A DNA stretch of 64,000 nucleotides from Trissonchulus latispiculum. Taxonomy: Eukaryota; Nematoda; Enoplea; Enoplida; Ironidae. The stretch lies in the NCBI GenBank assembly GCA_030248195.1, contig JASAND010028290.1, positions 38,100 to 102,099 on the forward strand. Direction: 5' to 3'. This document shows, in pieces, positions 52,501-63,561 of the stretch. Position numbers and translations under genes: made by a program. Below the pieces are notes generated by a model. The model saw nothing but the letters and a program-made list of their open reading frames with translations. It had not been told where the DNA came from and did not search any database. Each line of letters starts with the position of its first letter. Positions within the stretch are counted from its first letter, which is position 1.

Positions 52501-55500
52501 TGTGGGCTGGCGCGAAAGCGTCTTCTAACATGTCACTACAGTTTGGGAACGAATTCAAACTTAAGCTTGGTTCGATTGTGCCTGGGTGGCTCAATCGGTA
52601 GAGCGTTGGCCTAGATCGCCAAAGGTTGTGGGTTCGATCCCCACCTCAGGCCCGAATTTTTCCGGTCGGAGGTGCTGTAGTGACAATCTTAGTTTCGTTC
52701 GTTCGTTCTTTCAGTTGCCTTTTAATAGCTAAATGTTCAATTATAAAGATACACAGTTGATTAATGCCAAATGTAGAGATGCCACAATTCACAGTCAGTG
52801 TAGGCTTCAAAAAATTCAACCAGAAACTAAAATACCTTAAAACTATTTTGCATTACTAAAACAAGAGAAATACTCACTGATTGAATTTGGTAAGGAGCAA
52901 ATCTTATATTCGTGAGCGGGACGAACATCAATTAAAACAAACGGAGTGGCTGAGGCGTTTTCATCACCGGAAGCAACTTTGGAATACTCAGAGACTGCAA
53001 TTCTGTCACTATTCGGAATCAAATTCAAGGACTCAATCTGAAACTTAAAATTTGAATGACAAGTTGTAATTTCAAACTATCATTACACAAACAAAAAGAA
53101 TATTTAAACAGTCATAATAATTAAACAGTCATATTATTACTTAGAGCAAAAGACGCATATATTCAATTATTCATTAGCTTCCTTCAGAGTTGTGTCACAC
53201 CACTAGTTCAGTATTGGCTTGTTTGAAAGTTAAAGTGGTTTTTCCAGAAAGGGTCAGCGTTAGGAAAATCTTGGTGACATGTGCTCACTATTCTAACTAA
53301 ATTCTAAAATATAAAAACTGGCGTCCGCTGAATTTACTGAAGCTCCTGCAACCCGGATCTAATGCAAATAAAGTTGTAGCTGCGGTTTAACAGAAGTGTT
53401 GTCGTGTTTCCGGGTTCGCTAGAGTGCAGCAAAGCTTCTTTTCACAATTTCCGTACACTGAAACAAAATATAAAAATCCTGTCTACACAGAAAGAAAATA
53501 GCCGGCAGGTAACCTTATCACAAGATCGAGCCCCACAAAACTGCTGATAAGATAGCTGTTGGATCTTTTCAAAACGGCTAATCTTTGGCAGATCGCCACA
53601 GACAGAACAGTCAGGCTGTCGTCCACGGAGTTGGACAGATCTGAAGAGACCTGCACTGAGACCATCCAAGAGAAGCAATCGACCAGAGCATACATCTAAA
53701 CGGATTAAGATGAAACTCAAACAATAAAATCACAATTTATGATTTGAATGCCAGTTTCGGATAGATGAATTATAAATTGTAAAACAAATCCGTAGAAATC
53801 TAGAATGGAAAGCCCATGTCAATGTCAGTATTATTTCACTAACTTCAACTTAAATTTAATTACTACTCTTGAAAAGAATTAAACTTTAAAAGGTAATTCC
53901 CATCTACCGCTGGGAAGCAATGTCGACAAAGAATAAACCCGTGCCAATTACCTCCTACACCAGTGATGATTTTAATAGCCTCCAACGCTTGCAAACTTCC
54001 AAGTATTCCCGGCACTTAAACAATGAAAAGGACGGCATTAAACTATTACATGAGATAAAATAAAGTAAGATGTGCCAAAAAAGTTATATTGCACACTCCG
54101 CATGTTGACAAAACAACAATGACTAAGTCAGCCAATCAAGAGCAGCCCAAATACCAGGCTATCAGCGATTCTGTTTTCGCACCCAGGGTTTGTTGGGTGG
54201 TTGGTGATAGAACATACTTACTTTGGGTTGTGATAGAACATACTTACTTTGGGTTACTTTGGGGTCGGGACAGTCGACCCATGGGAACCATAGGTCAACT
54301 CCAGCAGGATAGACTTCCCACTGTGATGCCTCACTTCGAGGCTTTGCAGTTTTTGGTGATATAAAAAACAAAAGCTACAGGGACCATCCACAGTGATTCG
54401 GTGAAAGAAATAGTTAAGAAAGAAATTGTAAGAACTGTGAGAAAGAAAATGATCTGTAGTTGCAACAATATTAAACTGAACTAAAAGTTAAACTAAATTT
54501 AAATTTACCAACTCCAACAACACCGCCTTCAGCACAACTAGTAACGGTTTCAGCAGGCGGAGGAATCGGAAAGATACAGCGATAACAAGGACCATTCTGA
54601 TAACCGTAAACTGTCAACTGAAACATCCATTGTTTCAATAAAATTTTCAATAGCAGTAAAAGTTCATAAAAACCGGTCAGCCTCGAAGTTTTTCTATGCT
54701 TGATGCAATTAGTGGCTATCCTTTCAGGAACTCTAATGCCGCCCAGTAAACGTATACAACCTGGTAAAAGCATGGATGTGCGGGCGTGAGAACGTCTCAA
54801 TACCTTCAACGTAGCTAAGTTAAAAACACCAAGTATATACCTTGGAAAATTGTATTATCCATGAATTCGGAATTCTAGTTGTCATTTACGCAAGTTGTAC
54901 CAACTGAAGTTGAAGTCCTCAAAAACGTTTCCCTGTCGGCAACTGATAGAGAAAGAGGCGAAAACTGCACAAAGTCTTCAGGAAAAACTTTAAATACTAA
55001 TTTAACACACCTGCCCTTCCCAGCGCAACGCACTGGCGCACACCAAAGGGATCTTCCTCAGAATGCAAGCATCATTTACAAGATAGCGAGTAGGAGCGTT
55101 ATCGCTACAGTCCAAAACAACCGTATTTCTGCAACAACAATTGGAGGAATGTACAAGAAAAAATAAAGTCTCACACTAGTCTTTCAAGTCTTTCAAGGCT
55201 ACAGTAATCCAAACGGTTCACCAGACAAAATGATATGCCATAAAAATAACAAAAGGATATAGTGACATGCAATGGAGGAAGCTAACACTAAAAATTCAAA
55301 AACGAAACTATTAAACATAATTTCGACGACCTGATCAAAACCTAGTAAATGAAGAAAGTGTTTAGTGTCGGACGCTCTTGGGACCAATGTTATCAACGCC
55401 CAAACCCGGGTTAAGTCACTAACCCGGGTTAAATTCGTATGTTAAAGATAACCGAGTAAACCCGGGTTAACGGCTTAACCCAGGTTTGGACGTTGATAAC

Positions 55501-58500
55501 ATCTGCCCCTGGTGGGACTCGAACACAATCTTAAAGCTGGAGACTCCAAGTCACTGAGATGCAGAAACAAACTTCAGTGGAATAAGCTAAAACCGGAATT
55601 AGGACCACCATACCTGGTTGAGATGATGTCCTCAACATTAGAAGTATCTAAAGATTTTTTGACACACTGGATTGACACATTGGAGTTAAGCCTAAAAACA
55701 AAAGCAAATTCCTTATAAAACGGTCATTATACGTACATCGCTAAAATGAAACTAATTCCCCAAACGGTTACGCGTAAAAGATGGCCATCGTTCGCCCTAT
55801 TCAATGCATACCGACAGATATTCTTTAAGCAGGAATTCCCAGCTTTCTGTCACGTAAAAACCTGCTTCAGTGTAGGGCTAAATAGTAATGCTTTGTCAAC
55901 GTGATTTTGATGATTTTCCACACGTTAGCAGATTCCATTAAAACGACGACAAATTGTAAAAAATTGTTTCTGAAAAACGTTTTCCACTGCTTTGGCTTTA
56001 GGGCAAACAAACCCAAGGATGTTGGGAAACAGAAACCTATGCCAGAAGTAGTTAGAAAAGGGGGGTTCTGGAACAACGATCATCTGATATGGTGTTTGCA
56101 ACTAGAGAATGGTGGTTGCAACTGGTGTGTGCAATAGTTCCAAGAGCAACGACCGTTAGATACCGGTGTTCGCGGCTATTCATTGCAATGCAATTGTTCC
56201 TGGAAGTGCGCTCCACTGGATATAGGATTTGCAGCTAAGGATATAAAGTTGAAGGAGGTTCTACTAATATTGCTTTACACTAGGATAATTGCTGCAAAGG
56301 TTCAAGTTAACGAAATTGCAAAAAGTATTACCAGTGGGGTGAACATTAAAAGACTCGTTTTTGTAGTTTTTTGGTTTTAGACCTTGGCTTAATATAAATA
56401 AATCGATTTGATTGGTTGTTACTGGACTTTGGAATTTATGATAATGTCAACATTTACTTGCATCTGACAGAATTAAAACTTTTGTTCAGTGGAGTCTGTA
56501 CATCTCGTTCAGCAAGGTCGGTCCTTTCGTTCTGTGACTGGTAAGTGTATTACTTACGAGTGGTTTTGAATTCTTACGTTAGCAATTAATAAAAGTTTCA
56601 TAGAAAAGTTTGAATTGTATTAGATATTCGGTTGGTGTGCATACATTGATATTGCTTTGCTATCTGCGTGCGCGCAGAACGTTGAATAAATTTGTTCCTA
56701 GAAAAAATTCGAATTGTGTTGATAGTTGGGTTTGTCTGAATAATTTGTTTCTGTTTCAGATGGAAGAATATATAATCGATTTTGAAGGGTTCCCCATTAC
56801 TGGAGGAAACTATAAGATTAAAGAACTCACAGTTGTGAACGTCTCAGACCTAAAGAAAAGGCAATTCATGGTTCAACACACACAAGACGAATTTGCCACA
56901 CTTGGAGCTCGTGATCGGCAGACGTATCATTGGGTGGTTGAAAATCATCATTCTTTGCCTTGGCATGAAGATTCGGAGAAACATGAAATGGTTTCTTCAG
57001 AATGGCTCTTTCAATATCTGAGAAATTTGTCCCTGAAGGGCATCTTATGGCTTAAGGGCGCGCAGAAGGTGAATTTTCTTTCACGGCAATTGCGATGCCC
57101 AGTCATGAGTTTGGAATCATTGATTATACAAATTTCAACGGAGTTCTATATGGGAAATCCATGCTGTGGACATCCTTGTCATCGTCATATTGTCCATTGC
57201 TCGACGAGAAAAGCTCTTGGCCAAGCATACAAGCTTCGCGAGCTGCGAGGAGAAGATGAATAAGCTGTATGGCTTCCTTAATGTTGCAACTTTGTGTGTT
57301 TTAATCGCATAGCATGAGCTGGTTTAAAGATTTAGAATTTACAACTTTCAAATCTCATTCGCTCATAAATAGTTGAAACTGTTAGAAATACCAGCTGAAT
57401 GTTAATTTGTAGTGTAGCTTGTTGCTTTTGAAGGTTAATATTAAATAATGCTGAATTCTCTCAAGCGTCATTTATTATTCTGTCACAATAGTGCAAATTT
57501 AATGCATTTAACTAACATTCTACAAAAATAATTACAGGTGCTCTGCAAATTTTATACCAGCCTTATGATCACCAGCCCTGATGGCGACGTCTGGAATCCT
57601 CAGTTTATAGGCTCCATCGGGAAAACGCTTCGCAAAAAATGTGGTAGTAATCAGATTTTCTGCTTTCGTTATTTCGTAGTTGGTCAAATACAACTTCGTA
57701 TCCACCGTGACTAAACCAAGTTCAGGAAACCGTTTGGAGATAGGAGACATCTACATCAAGTTTATGCCATAGAAGTCAACAAACGATCACTTTCCGCTTT
57801 TGATGATAAACGATATATAGCTGATGATGGGATAGAAACAAAAGCATACGGTCATTTCTCAATAAATAACTAAATTGTATTTGATTTGAAATATCAAGAT
57901 ATTATGGCATGGCATGTAATAAACAATTAAAGTGTAGCTTTCAGAACTACAATTCCACAGAACATAACCCTTTACAAAGCATGATTCAATATCTTTATCT
58001 GTTAATCTCAAAGATTTGCAACCTGTGATTTCTTACACTCTCAGAGTGCAATATGCTTATGTGACGATCATTTATCAAATAAAATTTTGAATATGACAAA
58101 CTCCTTGTCAGACGATCATTAATCCAGGAACTCTTTCATTCTCTAGTTGCAAACACCATATCAGATGATCGTTGTTCCAGAACCCCCTTTTATAACTACT
58201 CCAGACAAGCTTAGGTCGCCTCATTTTGGTGCTGGATAGTCTATTTTTGTGAACTATTATTGGTGAGCCACATAATAAACTACGTATTCAAAACGCAGAA
58301 TTGATTCATGGCAATGCAATAAGTTTAAACTTCAGCAGTGTTTTGTTTAGACAACCATACCTATGTAAGCTGGCAGCAGCAGACTTCACTTTGGGTTGTC
58401 CAATAGTGGGCTCAGAATGAAGAATTTGTCTGTGCAAATTGTCCAAATCTACGTCGTCATTATCCACAAGAACAATAGAGCCTTGAATAAGTAACAATTT

Positions 58501-59142
58501 TCGAGCAAGTTAACGCGGAAAGTAAGCACGTAGTACAAATTCTTTAAGAATAGGAAAATAAGAATCTACTTTTGAAGTTCCCCATGTAATAACTCCTTCA
58601 ATAATATTTGGCAAATTAACTACTAATACTGGTCCTCTCTTCCTTGTTTTTGAGTTGACATTGCTAGATCGCTAAACCAAAGTATTGGCAACTGCCAGCT
58701 TTTAAGAACTACTTTTGGTTATAATTTACGATAATTTCACTGGTTTTAACCATTGTTTGTTTTTGAGTGACGAATAAGTTGTTCAAATAATACTAATTGG
58801 TAACTTTTATCTTACCTATGCCGGCAGCTGCCAGATACACAGCTGACGGACAACCCAAACCGCCACTGCCAACAATCAGAACTTGAGCCGATTTCAGCTT
58901 TTCTTGACCTAAATAAACAACCGCAAATTCTTGGAATAAGAAAACATCCAAATGAAGTATCATCCACGCAAACATTCTTCCGGCATAATCAGTCCGGAAA
59001 GGACACGAACATTTTAAACTTAAAAGCAAAAATATTTTAAACAGGATGCATACAACCTGCGTTTACCTTCAACTCCCAAATTTGGCAAAATTAACTGTCT
59101 GCTGTATCTGGCAATTTCGTTATTCGTTAACGAATGAGACAT
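49558..59142 (-). CDS. MOCS3: Adenylyltransferase and sulfurtransferase MOCS3/UBA4, 11 exons
   Basis: Coding exons on the minus strand: 59142-59067, 58908-58816, 58481-58361, 55691-55614, 55128-55011, 54617-54509, 54014-53952, 53695-53514, 53037-52878, 50200-50120 and 49721-49558. GT/AG borders, consistent phases, 1245 nt, 414 aa. The N-terminal E1-like ThiF domain has [12 protein letters not shown], the nucleotide loop GSGGLG (39-44), DNLHRQ (70-75), [12 protein letters not shown], zinc cysteines C173, C176, C249 and C252, and the catalytic-loop Cys C190. The C-terminal rhodanese domain has [10 protein letters not shown] and the active-site loop CHRGNDSQ with C365. MOCS3 activates the C-terminal glycine of MOCS2A and URM1 with ATP and transfers sulfur to them, serving molybdenum-cofactor synthesis and tRNA wobble-uridine thiolation in the cytosol. 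Nothing essential is missing. Intron 3 carries a 2.2-kb inverted-repeat element. Confidence 0.96.
49876..50005 (+). repeat. CAGACATGTGCAGGAGG element fragment
   Basis: CAGACATGTGCAGGAGG followed by a G run and GTGAA is repeated in inverse orientation at about 52090-52238. An MOCS3 exon lies between, so these are two separate short insertions of one family, both in MOCS3 introns. Confidence 0.6.
50470..50800. repeat. C-run repeat related to 51713-51800
   Basis: AAATTGACCT, then AAATGCCTTCCCC, a CCGGATTTT and GCTTCCCC motif occur in the same order at 51730-51800. It is a diverged interspersed repeat in an MOCS3 intron, with long C runs. Confidence 0.5.
50848..50937. mobile_element. Single right arm of a CAAGAG hairpin element
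   Basis: GTAGGCCGTTAGCGTGCAGA, then TGTCACACTCTTATCTATTATGTACTCTT matches the right arms of copies B and D in order. There is no facing left arm. The outermost G of CTCTTG is changed. It lies in an MOCS3 intron. Confidence 0.75.
51713..51800. repeat. C-run repeat, second copy
   Basis: Diverged copy of 50470-50560 (AAATTGACCTCCCC... TTTTTGCTTCCCC). It lies in the same MOCS3 intron. Confidence 0.5.
52090..52238 (-). repeat. CAGACATGTGCAGGAGG element fragment, second copy
   Basis: Inverse of 49876-50005, with longer C runs and a CCGGATTTTTCCGG palindrome. It lies in an MOCS3 intron. Confidence 0.55.
52356..52450 (+). repeat. tRNA-derived SINE, 5'-truncated
   Basis: Begins inside the anticodon stem of the SINE at 52580 and then matches it: B box GGTTCGATCCC, CTCAGGCCCGAATTTTTC, and a tail with GTTCGTTC repeats. 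Confidence 0.75.
52580..52720 (+). repeat. tRNA-derived SINE, full head
   Basis: 52580-52651 folds as a tRNA cloverleaf: acceptor GCCTGGG/CTCAGGC with one G-T pair, D stem GCTC/GAGC, anticodon stem TTGGC/GCCAA, T stem GTGGG/CCCAC. It has Pol III A and B boxes (TGGCTCAATCGG, GGTTCGATCCC). The loop CTAGATC would give anticodon AGA (Ser), but the short variable arm does not fit tRNA-Ser. A unique tail with GTTCGTTC repeats follows, and a truncated copy lies 224 bp upstream. This marks it as a SINE rather than a working tRNA gene. Confidence 0.8.
55388..55501. mobile_element. 114-bp miniature palindromic element with CCCGGG words
   Basis: TGTTATCAACG and complement form the ends. Inside are four AACCCGGGTTAA-type words facing each other. 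It lies in MOCS3 intron 4. No clear target duplication. Confidence 0.65.
56760..57263 (+). CDS. DEDDh exonuclease-like protein
   Basis: 167 codons. The ATG directly follows CTGTTTCAG, a splice acceptor; a donor GGTAAGTG lies at about 56540, so a 5' UTR intron is likely. [10 protein letters not shown] at residues 3-12 fits the first DEDDh motif (DxE), and SLESL near residue 120 could be the second region. A Cys/His cluster ends the protein ([13 protein letters not shown]), suggesting zinc. Related uncharacterised proteins starting with an IIDFE motif are, as I remember, multicopy in many invertebrates. It is encoded on the strand opposite to MOCS3, inside an intron and between inverted repeats. 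The function (nucleic-acid trimming) is inferred. Confidence 0.5.
   Translation: MEEYIIDFEGFPITGGNYKIKELTVVNVSDLKKRQFMVQHTQDEFATLGARDRQTYHWVVENHHSLPWHEDSEKHEMVSSEWLFQYLRNLSLKGILWLKGAQKVNFLSRQLRCPVMSLESLIIQISTEFYMGNPCCGHPCHRHIVHCSTRKALGQAYKLRELRGEDE
57532..57750 (-). CDS. Unrecognised minus-strand frame (possible last exon)
   Basis: 72 codons ending in a stop at 57532. ATG at 57750 follows a TAG that could be a splice acceptor. The composition is protein-like ([32 protein letters not shown]). It is not part of MOCS3, whose phases close without it. It may be the terminal exon of a second gene in the inverted-repeat element. No upstream exon found. Confidence 0.35.
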   Translation of the reverse strand: MSPISKRFPELGLVTVDTKLYLTNYEITKAENLITTTFFAKRFPDGAYKLRIPDVAIRAGDHKAGIKFAEHL

Positions 59143-60490
59143 TTTAACCTGTAATAGTACCATAAACTGAACCTTATAGACAAGCATTTTAACCACAGTT
59201 TAACAAATGGAGTATGAGGGGGGTACGGGAGCTTTCAAAAATTAGAGGTTCAGTACAAGGGCTAGCAAAATGAGGGCCAAGAACCAGGGGGCAACGCCCA
59301 GAAAGCTAAAAATTAGTGCTAATTTTAGCCAAAAATTGTTAAAATCTTGAGACATTTCTAAAAAAACTGCTGAAAACTGCTTATTTTACTCTAAAATGGC
59401 TATAAACTAGCTACGTACATACTATGGCGCTAGATTTGTTTAAAATCTGCAAGACCTTCTCCCAGATTTGCGAAGGTACAAGGGCAAGTAAAGTTTGAAC
59501 TAAAACACGTATATACAAGATCCCTCAAGATTCGGTGCCCTTGTTAATGTATGACTTTAACTAACCACCTGTCCATTTCTAACAATAACAAGTCAAGCAT
59601 GTAAAGTATTGACTGCTTTTCGTAATGTACGAAACATATGGACAAGGTCTCTCTTCACAAAGTGTACCAAAAATTATTTTGCGCGGTCCCTTCGCACAAC
59701 CAGAGGGCGGGGGGAGTGGTGGAGAAGCAAGTTAGGTAGAATAGCAACTCTCGTGACATTTCCAAAGCATATATTAGCAAATGTGCAGCCCCATCTTCAA
59801 GTTCTGACTCCTTTTTCACTCATGTCGCGTATTGTAATTTGCTTGCAAGCACTAAAAACTTCCCATGTTGCAGGAATTATATATATATACACGGAATTTT
59901 CGTTAATTATAACGTGGTTTTCTGAATATATAATTCATGCTAAGTTGCGCAACTTTTACAACATGAACAGCGCTCGCATTGCTCGAGCTGCGCGGTCCCC
60001 CTGATTTTGCTTGCGCACTGCGCGGTCCCCCAGAAATTAGGGTGTATATACCTGGTACACCTCTAATACACCCCTTGCGCATGTATGATGTACGATTTGA
60101 TCTGATATAAAAAGTTTAGCAGAAACTATGTTTTCCATATACATACGTACAATCTTAGAATAACAAAATAGTGAACTTTTTGAATAGTTCAACGACTTAT
60201 TTAATGTTTGGAGTAAAGGTTAAAGCTACAAACACAAAAGGTAAATATAAACAATGCGTATCCAAATATCCTAAATATCCAAATATCCTAGATATCGCAA
60301 ATATCCTAAGTATCCTAAATTAGCATACTGAATATCTTCATAGTGAAACCATGTCACGGTTTAAATCTCCCCATACAAACAACTAGGGGGGAAAATGCCC
60401 TCGACGGGCAACCAACTTGGTAGAATAGGGAAAGAGTTGAATCTTAAATACACGGTGCATGGTTACAACTGAGATTCTGCTGAAGCGGAA
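59143..60490. other. Intergenic region upstream of MOCS3
   Basis: It should contain the MOCS3 promoter. It has AT-rich DNA, two GCGCGGTCCC motifs near 59680 and three near 59990-60035, and TATCCTAAATATCC repeats near 60260-60320. No gene seen; the 131-codon frame at 59609 has no family features. Confidence 0.5.
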
Positions 60491-60504
60491 AAAAGCCGTT
60501 TCTC

Positions 60505-60655
60505 AGCGACTAAAATGGCAGAAACCAGCTTTGTGGCCGAATAGAGAATCTACTCGGCGAATAAAATGAAAGAAACCAGTTTTGTGCGCCGAATAGGGAA
60601 TCTACTCGGCGACTAAAATGAAAGAAACCAGCTTTGTCGCCGAATAGGGAATTCC
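60505..60655. repeat. Tandem repeat, about three units of 54 bp
   Basis: Units contain GCGACTAAAATGAAAGAAAC, CAGCTTTGT and GCCGAATAGGGAATCTACTC with few differences. Confidence 0.85.
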
Positions 60656-60699
60656 CTCCTTCCGCCCTATTCGCGCGAACTTATCGTCTTTCGGGAGGA

Positions 60700-61045
60700 A
60701 ATATATAGGTAATTATTCTGTTGGGAACTGCCAACGTAAGCACAAAGCCCCTTGAGCAAGGGACTAAGTACATATCGGTTCGCCGTGGGCTCCAGCCAAC
60801 CCAGCTGTATATCCTTAACTGGTCGGTAAATGGGTACCACTGCGGTGGGAAGGTAACAGGAGTCTGTGTTCTGGCGTAATGCCTGATGAAGGGCTGGCCC
60901 CCCCCCCTTCCACAGATGTAGTCAACATTAGAGTTGTCGCTCCTGGCTTCGGGCTGTGAATCCGGAGATAAGCACCGGCACCCTATAACCTTCTGTAGGT
61001 TGGAGTTCTCTCCAGGGGTCACTTTACCTTTTTTTACCAACGTAA
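60700..61045 (-). repeat. SINE-like interspersed repeat (class unknown)
   Basis: On the minus strand it contains GGTACCCATTTACCGACCAG, CAGCTGGGTTGGCTGGAG and CCCTTGCTCAAGGGGC-like segments. I associate these with a conserved domain of widespread animal SINE-like repeats. A C run interrupts it. No second copy in this window, so the call rests on memory of the motif. Confidence 0.4.
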
Positions 61046-62336
61046 GCACTGCGCTCAATATAACATTTCACGTGCCGGTGGCGTGGTGACTAGGGATGGC
61101 GCTAGGTTAATTTCTTTTTGAGCTACCTGATCCGTGAAATATTTTACGCATACAACCGCTACCAGGACCAACAGAAAGCAACAATAAGTAGACAGTTTAA
61201 GGTGGTGGTATCCCTTTGTGCAGCGCTTTTGTGGTGTTTTTTGAAACGCTATAACTTTCGCAATTTTGGGAGTTGCAAAGAGCTTTATACATCGTTTTAA
61301 AGCTTATTATTTGTACATTTACATGAGCTTACAGAACTGGCAAAATTAGCAAAAAATAGCAGAAATTTTCTGACAAGCTGACATCTAACAGGATGAATAT
61401 AGACCAAAAGTTTTTGAACATCGATTTCTCAAAACTGAAGAATCGGCCAAAAGTTCTTTTTGTGCCACGATATGAAGGACATATGGGCCGAGGGACGTTT
61501 TTTTGGATTTGGCTCAGCAGGTCTTAACGGTCGAGAAAATCGGCCAAATGCACAGTTACACGAAATTTCGCAACTTCGCATTGAGTTTTCTTGCTACTCA
61601 ATATGTTTTAGCCCAAACCAAGAAAAACGTCCCTCCGCAGAAGTGCGAGTTTCGATTCTGCCGGAAATCTCCGGAATCCGTCGAGTAGTTTTTGAGAAAT
61701 CGGTGTTCGAAACAAAATAATCGCAGTTTTCCCAAAATGGTTTTTCGGCTAAATCTCTAGCTGAAAGCAATAAAGTCCGGCTAATAGGCATTCATAAAAT
61801 GTGCACTTGGACGATGTATCGATTGAGTATAATTAAGTCAATTTTGTCCTTAACATGTGGCAGTAATTTTGAAAAAACTGATTTCCTCGAAAATGGCCAT
61901 TTTTTGACCATAAGTACGGTTTTTTGATTATACTGACTTAACCACTGGAGATAGCACAAAGAACAAAAATGTTCACTTTCGAGTCCTCTTTCCAGCTATA
62001 CCAACCAATCCCGTGTCTTGTCTACACACCTACTGGGAGCTTAAGGCCAAAAACCAAAACTTTCTTATCTTTTGGCCTAAGAATACGGGACTGGTCCTAA
62101 AATGTTAAAGAGCACGGAAATAGGTTATTTCGTAAGTTTTAGCCCTTTGCGTAAAGGATTAAAGCCGTAGGAGTCAAAAATACCCGAAAGGAAACCAGCA
62201 CCTTAAACAATTTGTGGTCGACAGTCCTTGTGCTAAAACATGTGCAGTCAATGGCATTTCATTTATTCTAATATAATACGTACGTATAAAGTTTGATTGC
62301 ATCAATTCTCGACAAGATCAGAACGGAGCACACCTA

Positions 62337-62378
<42 letters not shown>

Positions 62379-62383
62379 TATAT
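61046..62383. other. Intergenic DNA, nothing recognised
   Basis: AT-rich, with only short frames lacking domain features. It ends in a TA repeat (62340-62383) that is the target of the next element. Confidence 0.5.
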
Positions 62384-63505
62384 TAGTGATGTGCGCCGGA
62401 GCTCCGGTCCGACGGAGCTCCGGAGCGGAGCTCCGATTTTCGGTGCTCCGGAGCGGGTTTCTGCTCCGGAGCTCCGGAGCTCCGGGTACCCGGAGCAGCC
62501 ATTTCCATGCTTTGATGCCTGTCTGTTTCTCATAACTTGGGTACTAATGAAATTTTTGAAGAGTTTTTATGATTTCTTGCTGTAGTCTGACGAACAGTGA
62601 CTGCGTAAGAACAATGAATTTGTGCTCTTTTTATTTTTAATATTTTTTCTGCTTTCTCAAGACTGCTGTATGATTCGTTTCTGTATGATTTTTCCAACTT
62701 GTCCAGATGATAAAAATGAAATAGTAAATATAATTCTAAGCTCATGACCTCTAAGAATTGTTTCAATACAATGTTTTTAATTAATTGCCAGTAATTAATC
62801 CATTAATTCATCAATTATTCCCGTTTCCGATGAAATCTATTCTTCTTACGTAAACTTTCAATGTCTACAAATGTTTTCTTTGCTTTCATCTCACACATCT
62901 TTTCTAATATTTTCCAGACATAATTTCTCCTTGTTCAAATTTATTTTATGATTACATATATACTTTTTAAAAGTTAAACAGTGGATAAAAGCAAATCTGG
63001 TCCACGTTTGTTAAATTTGCCACATATAATTCATCATGGATTCAAAAATTTAATTTTTGACGAAATTCTCGAAACGAATTTTATGGAGTCCTAATCTATG
63101 AAATTTAAACTTAGCAAATCTTGAAAAAGTGAGACAGAACTAAACGGCAGTAAACAAACATTGGCTTTTATGTAAACGCAACATAATGCATAATGAAACA
63201 GCTAGGAGTTCCGTGAAAAGTTGTCGAAGTCAGAAACCAAGTCAGATCAAAAGTAGGCTAGCAAATAGAACAAATGTGTATAGCAAAAGAATCAGATTCT
63301 GAACATAAAAATGCGAAGTGCTGTATATATGCGTAGTAAACAGTGAGTAGACGTGCTTTTCATTGCAAAAATGATTTGCTTAGCTTACAACAAAATTTTT
63401 ACAATTTTAGTCTTCACAAACAGTCGGAGCTCCGCGGAGCTCCGGTGCTCCGACAGCCCGCTCCGGCCGGAGCTCCGGAGCGGGCAAATTGTCCAGCGCA
63501 CATCA

Positions 63506-63508
<3 letters not shown>
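62384..63508. mobile_element. 1125-bp non-autonomous hAT-like element with GGAGCTCC arrays
   Basis: Perfect terminal inverted repeats TAGTGATGTGCGC, hAT-like. Flanked by ATATATAT on both sides (62376-62383, 63509-63516), fitting an 8-bp duplication but within a TA repeat. Inside each end is an array of GGAGCTCCGG words (62398-62492 and 63424-63480). The 930 bp between are AT-rich and non-coding. Confidence 0.85.

Positions 63509-63561
<53 letters not shown>
63509..63561. repeat. (TA)n microsatellite
   Basis: About 25 TA units on the right of the hAT-like element; the left part is at 62340-62383. Confidence 0.95.

Larger units (their letters stand above)
56043..58206. mobile_element. 2.2-kb inverted-repeat element carrying an exonuclease-like gene, inside MOCS3 intron 3
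   Basis: About 70 bp at 56043-56113 recur inverted at 58137-58206, including GGTTCTGGAACAACGATCAT and CTGATATGGTGTTTGCAACT, nearly without change. Between them lie a plus-strand gene (56760-57263) and a minus-strand frame (57532-57750). The arrangement suggests a transposed unit, but I see no transposase and no certain target duplication. It could instead be two facing copies of a short repeat. Confidence 0.6.

Noticed and set aside
52580..52651. Functional tRNA gene (cloverleaf complete).
   Set aside because: Anticodon AGA with a short variable arm does not match tRNA-Ser, the sequence continues into a repeated tail, and truncated or decayed copies exist at 52356 and 24175.
57532..57750. 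Additional exon of MOCS3.
   Set aside because: Exons at 58361 and 55691 join in phase to a continuous MOCS3 sequence, and this frame ends in its own stop.
60505..60655. CRISPR-like array (regular repeats of about 54 bp).
   Set aside because: Units are tandem without unique spacers, only about three, and in an animal genome.
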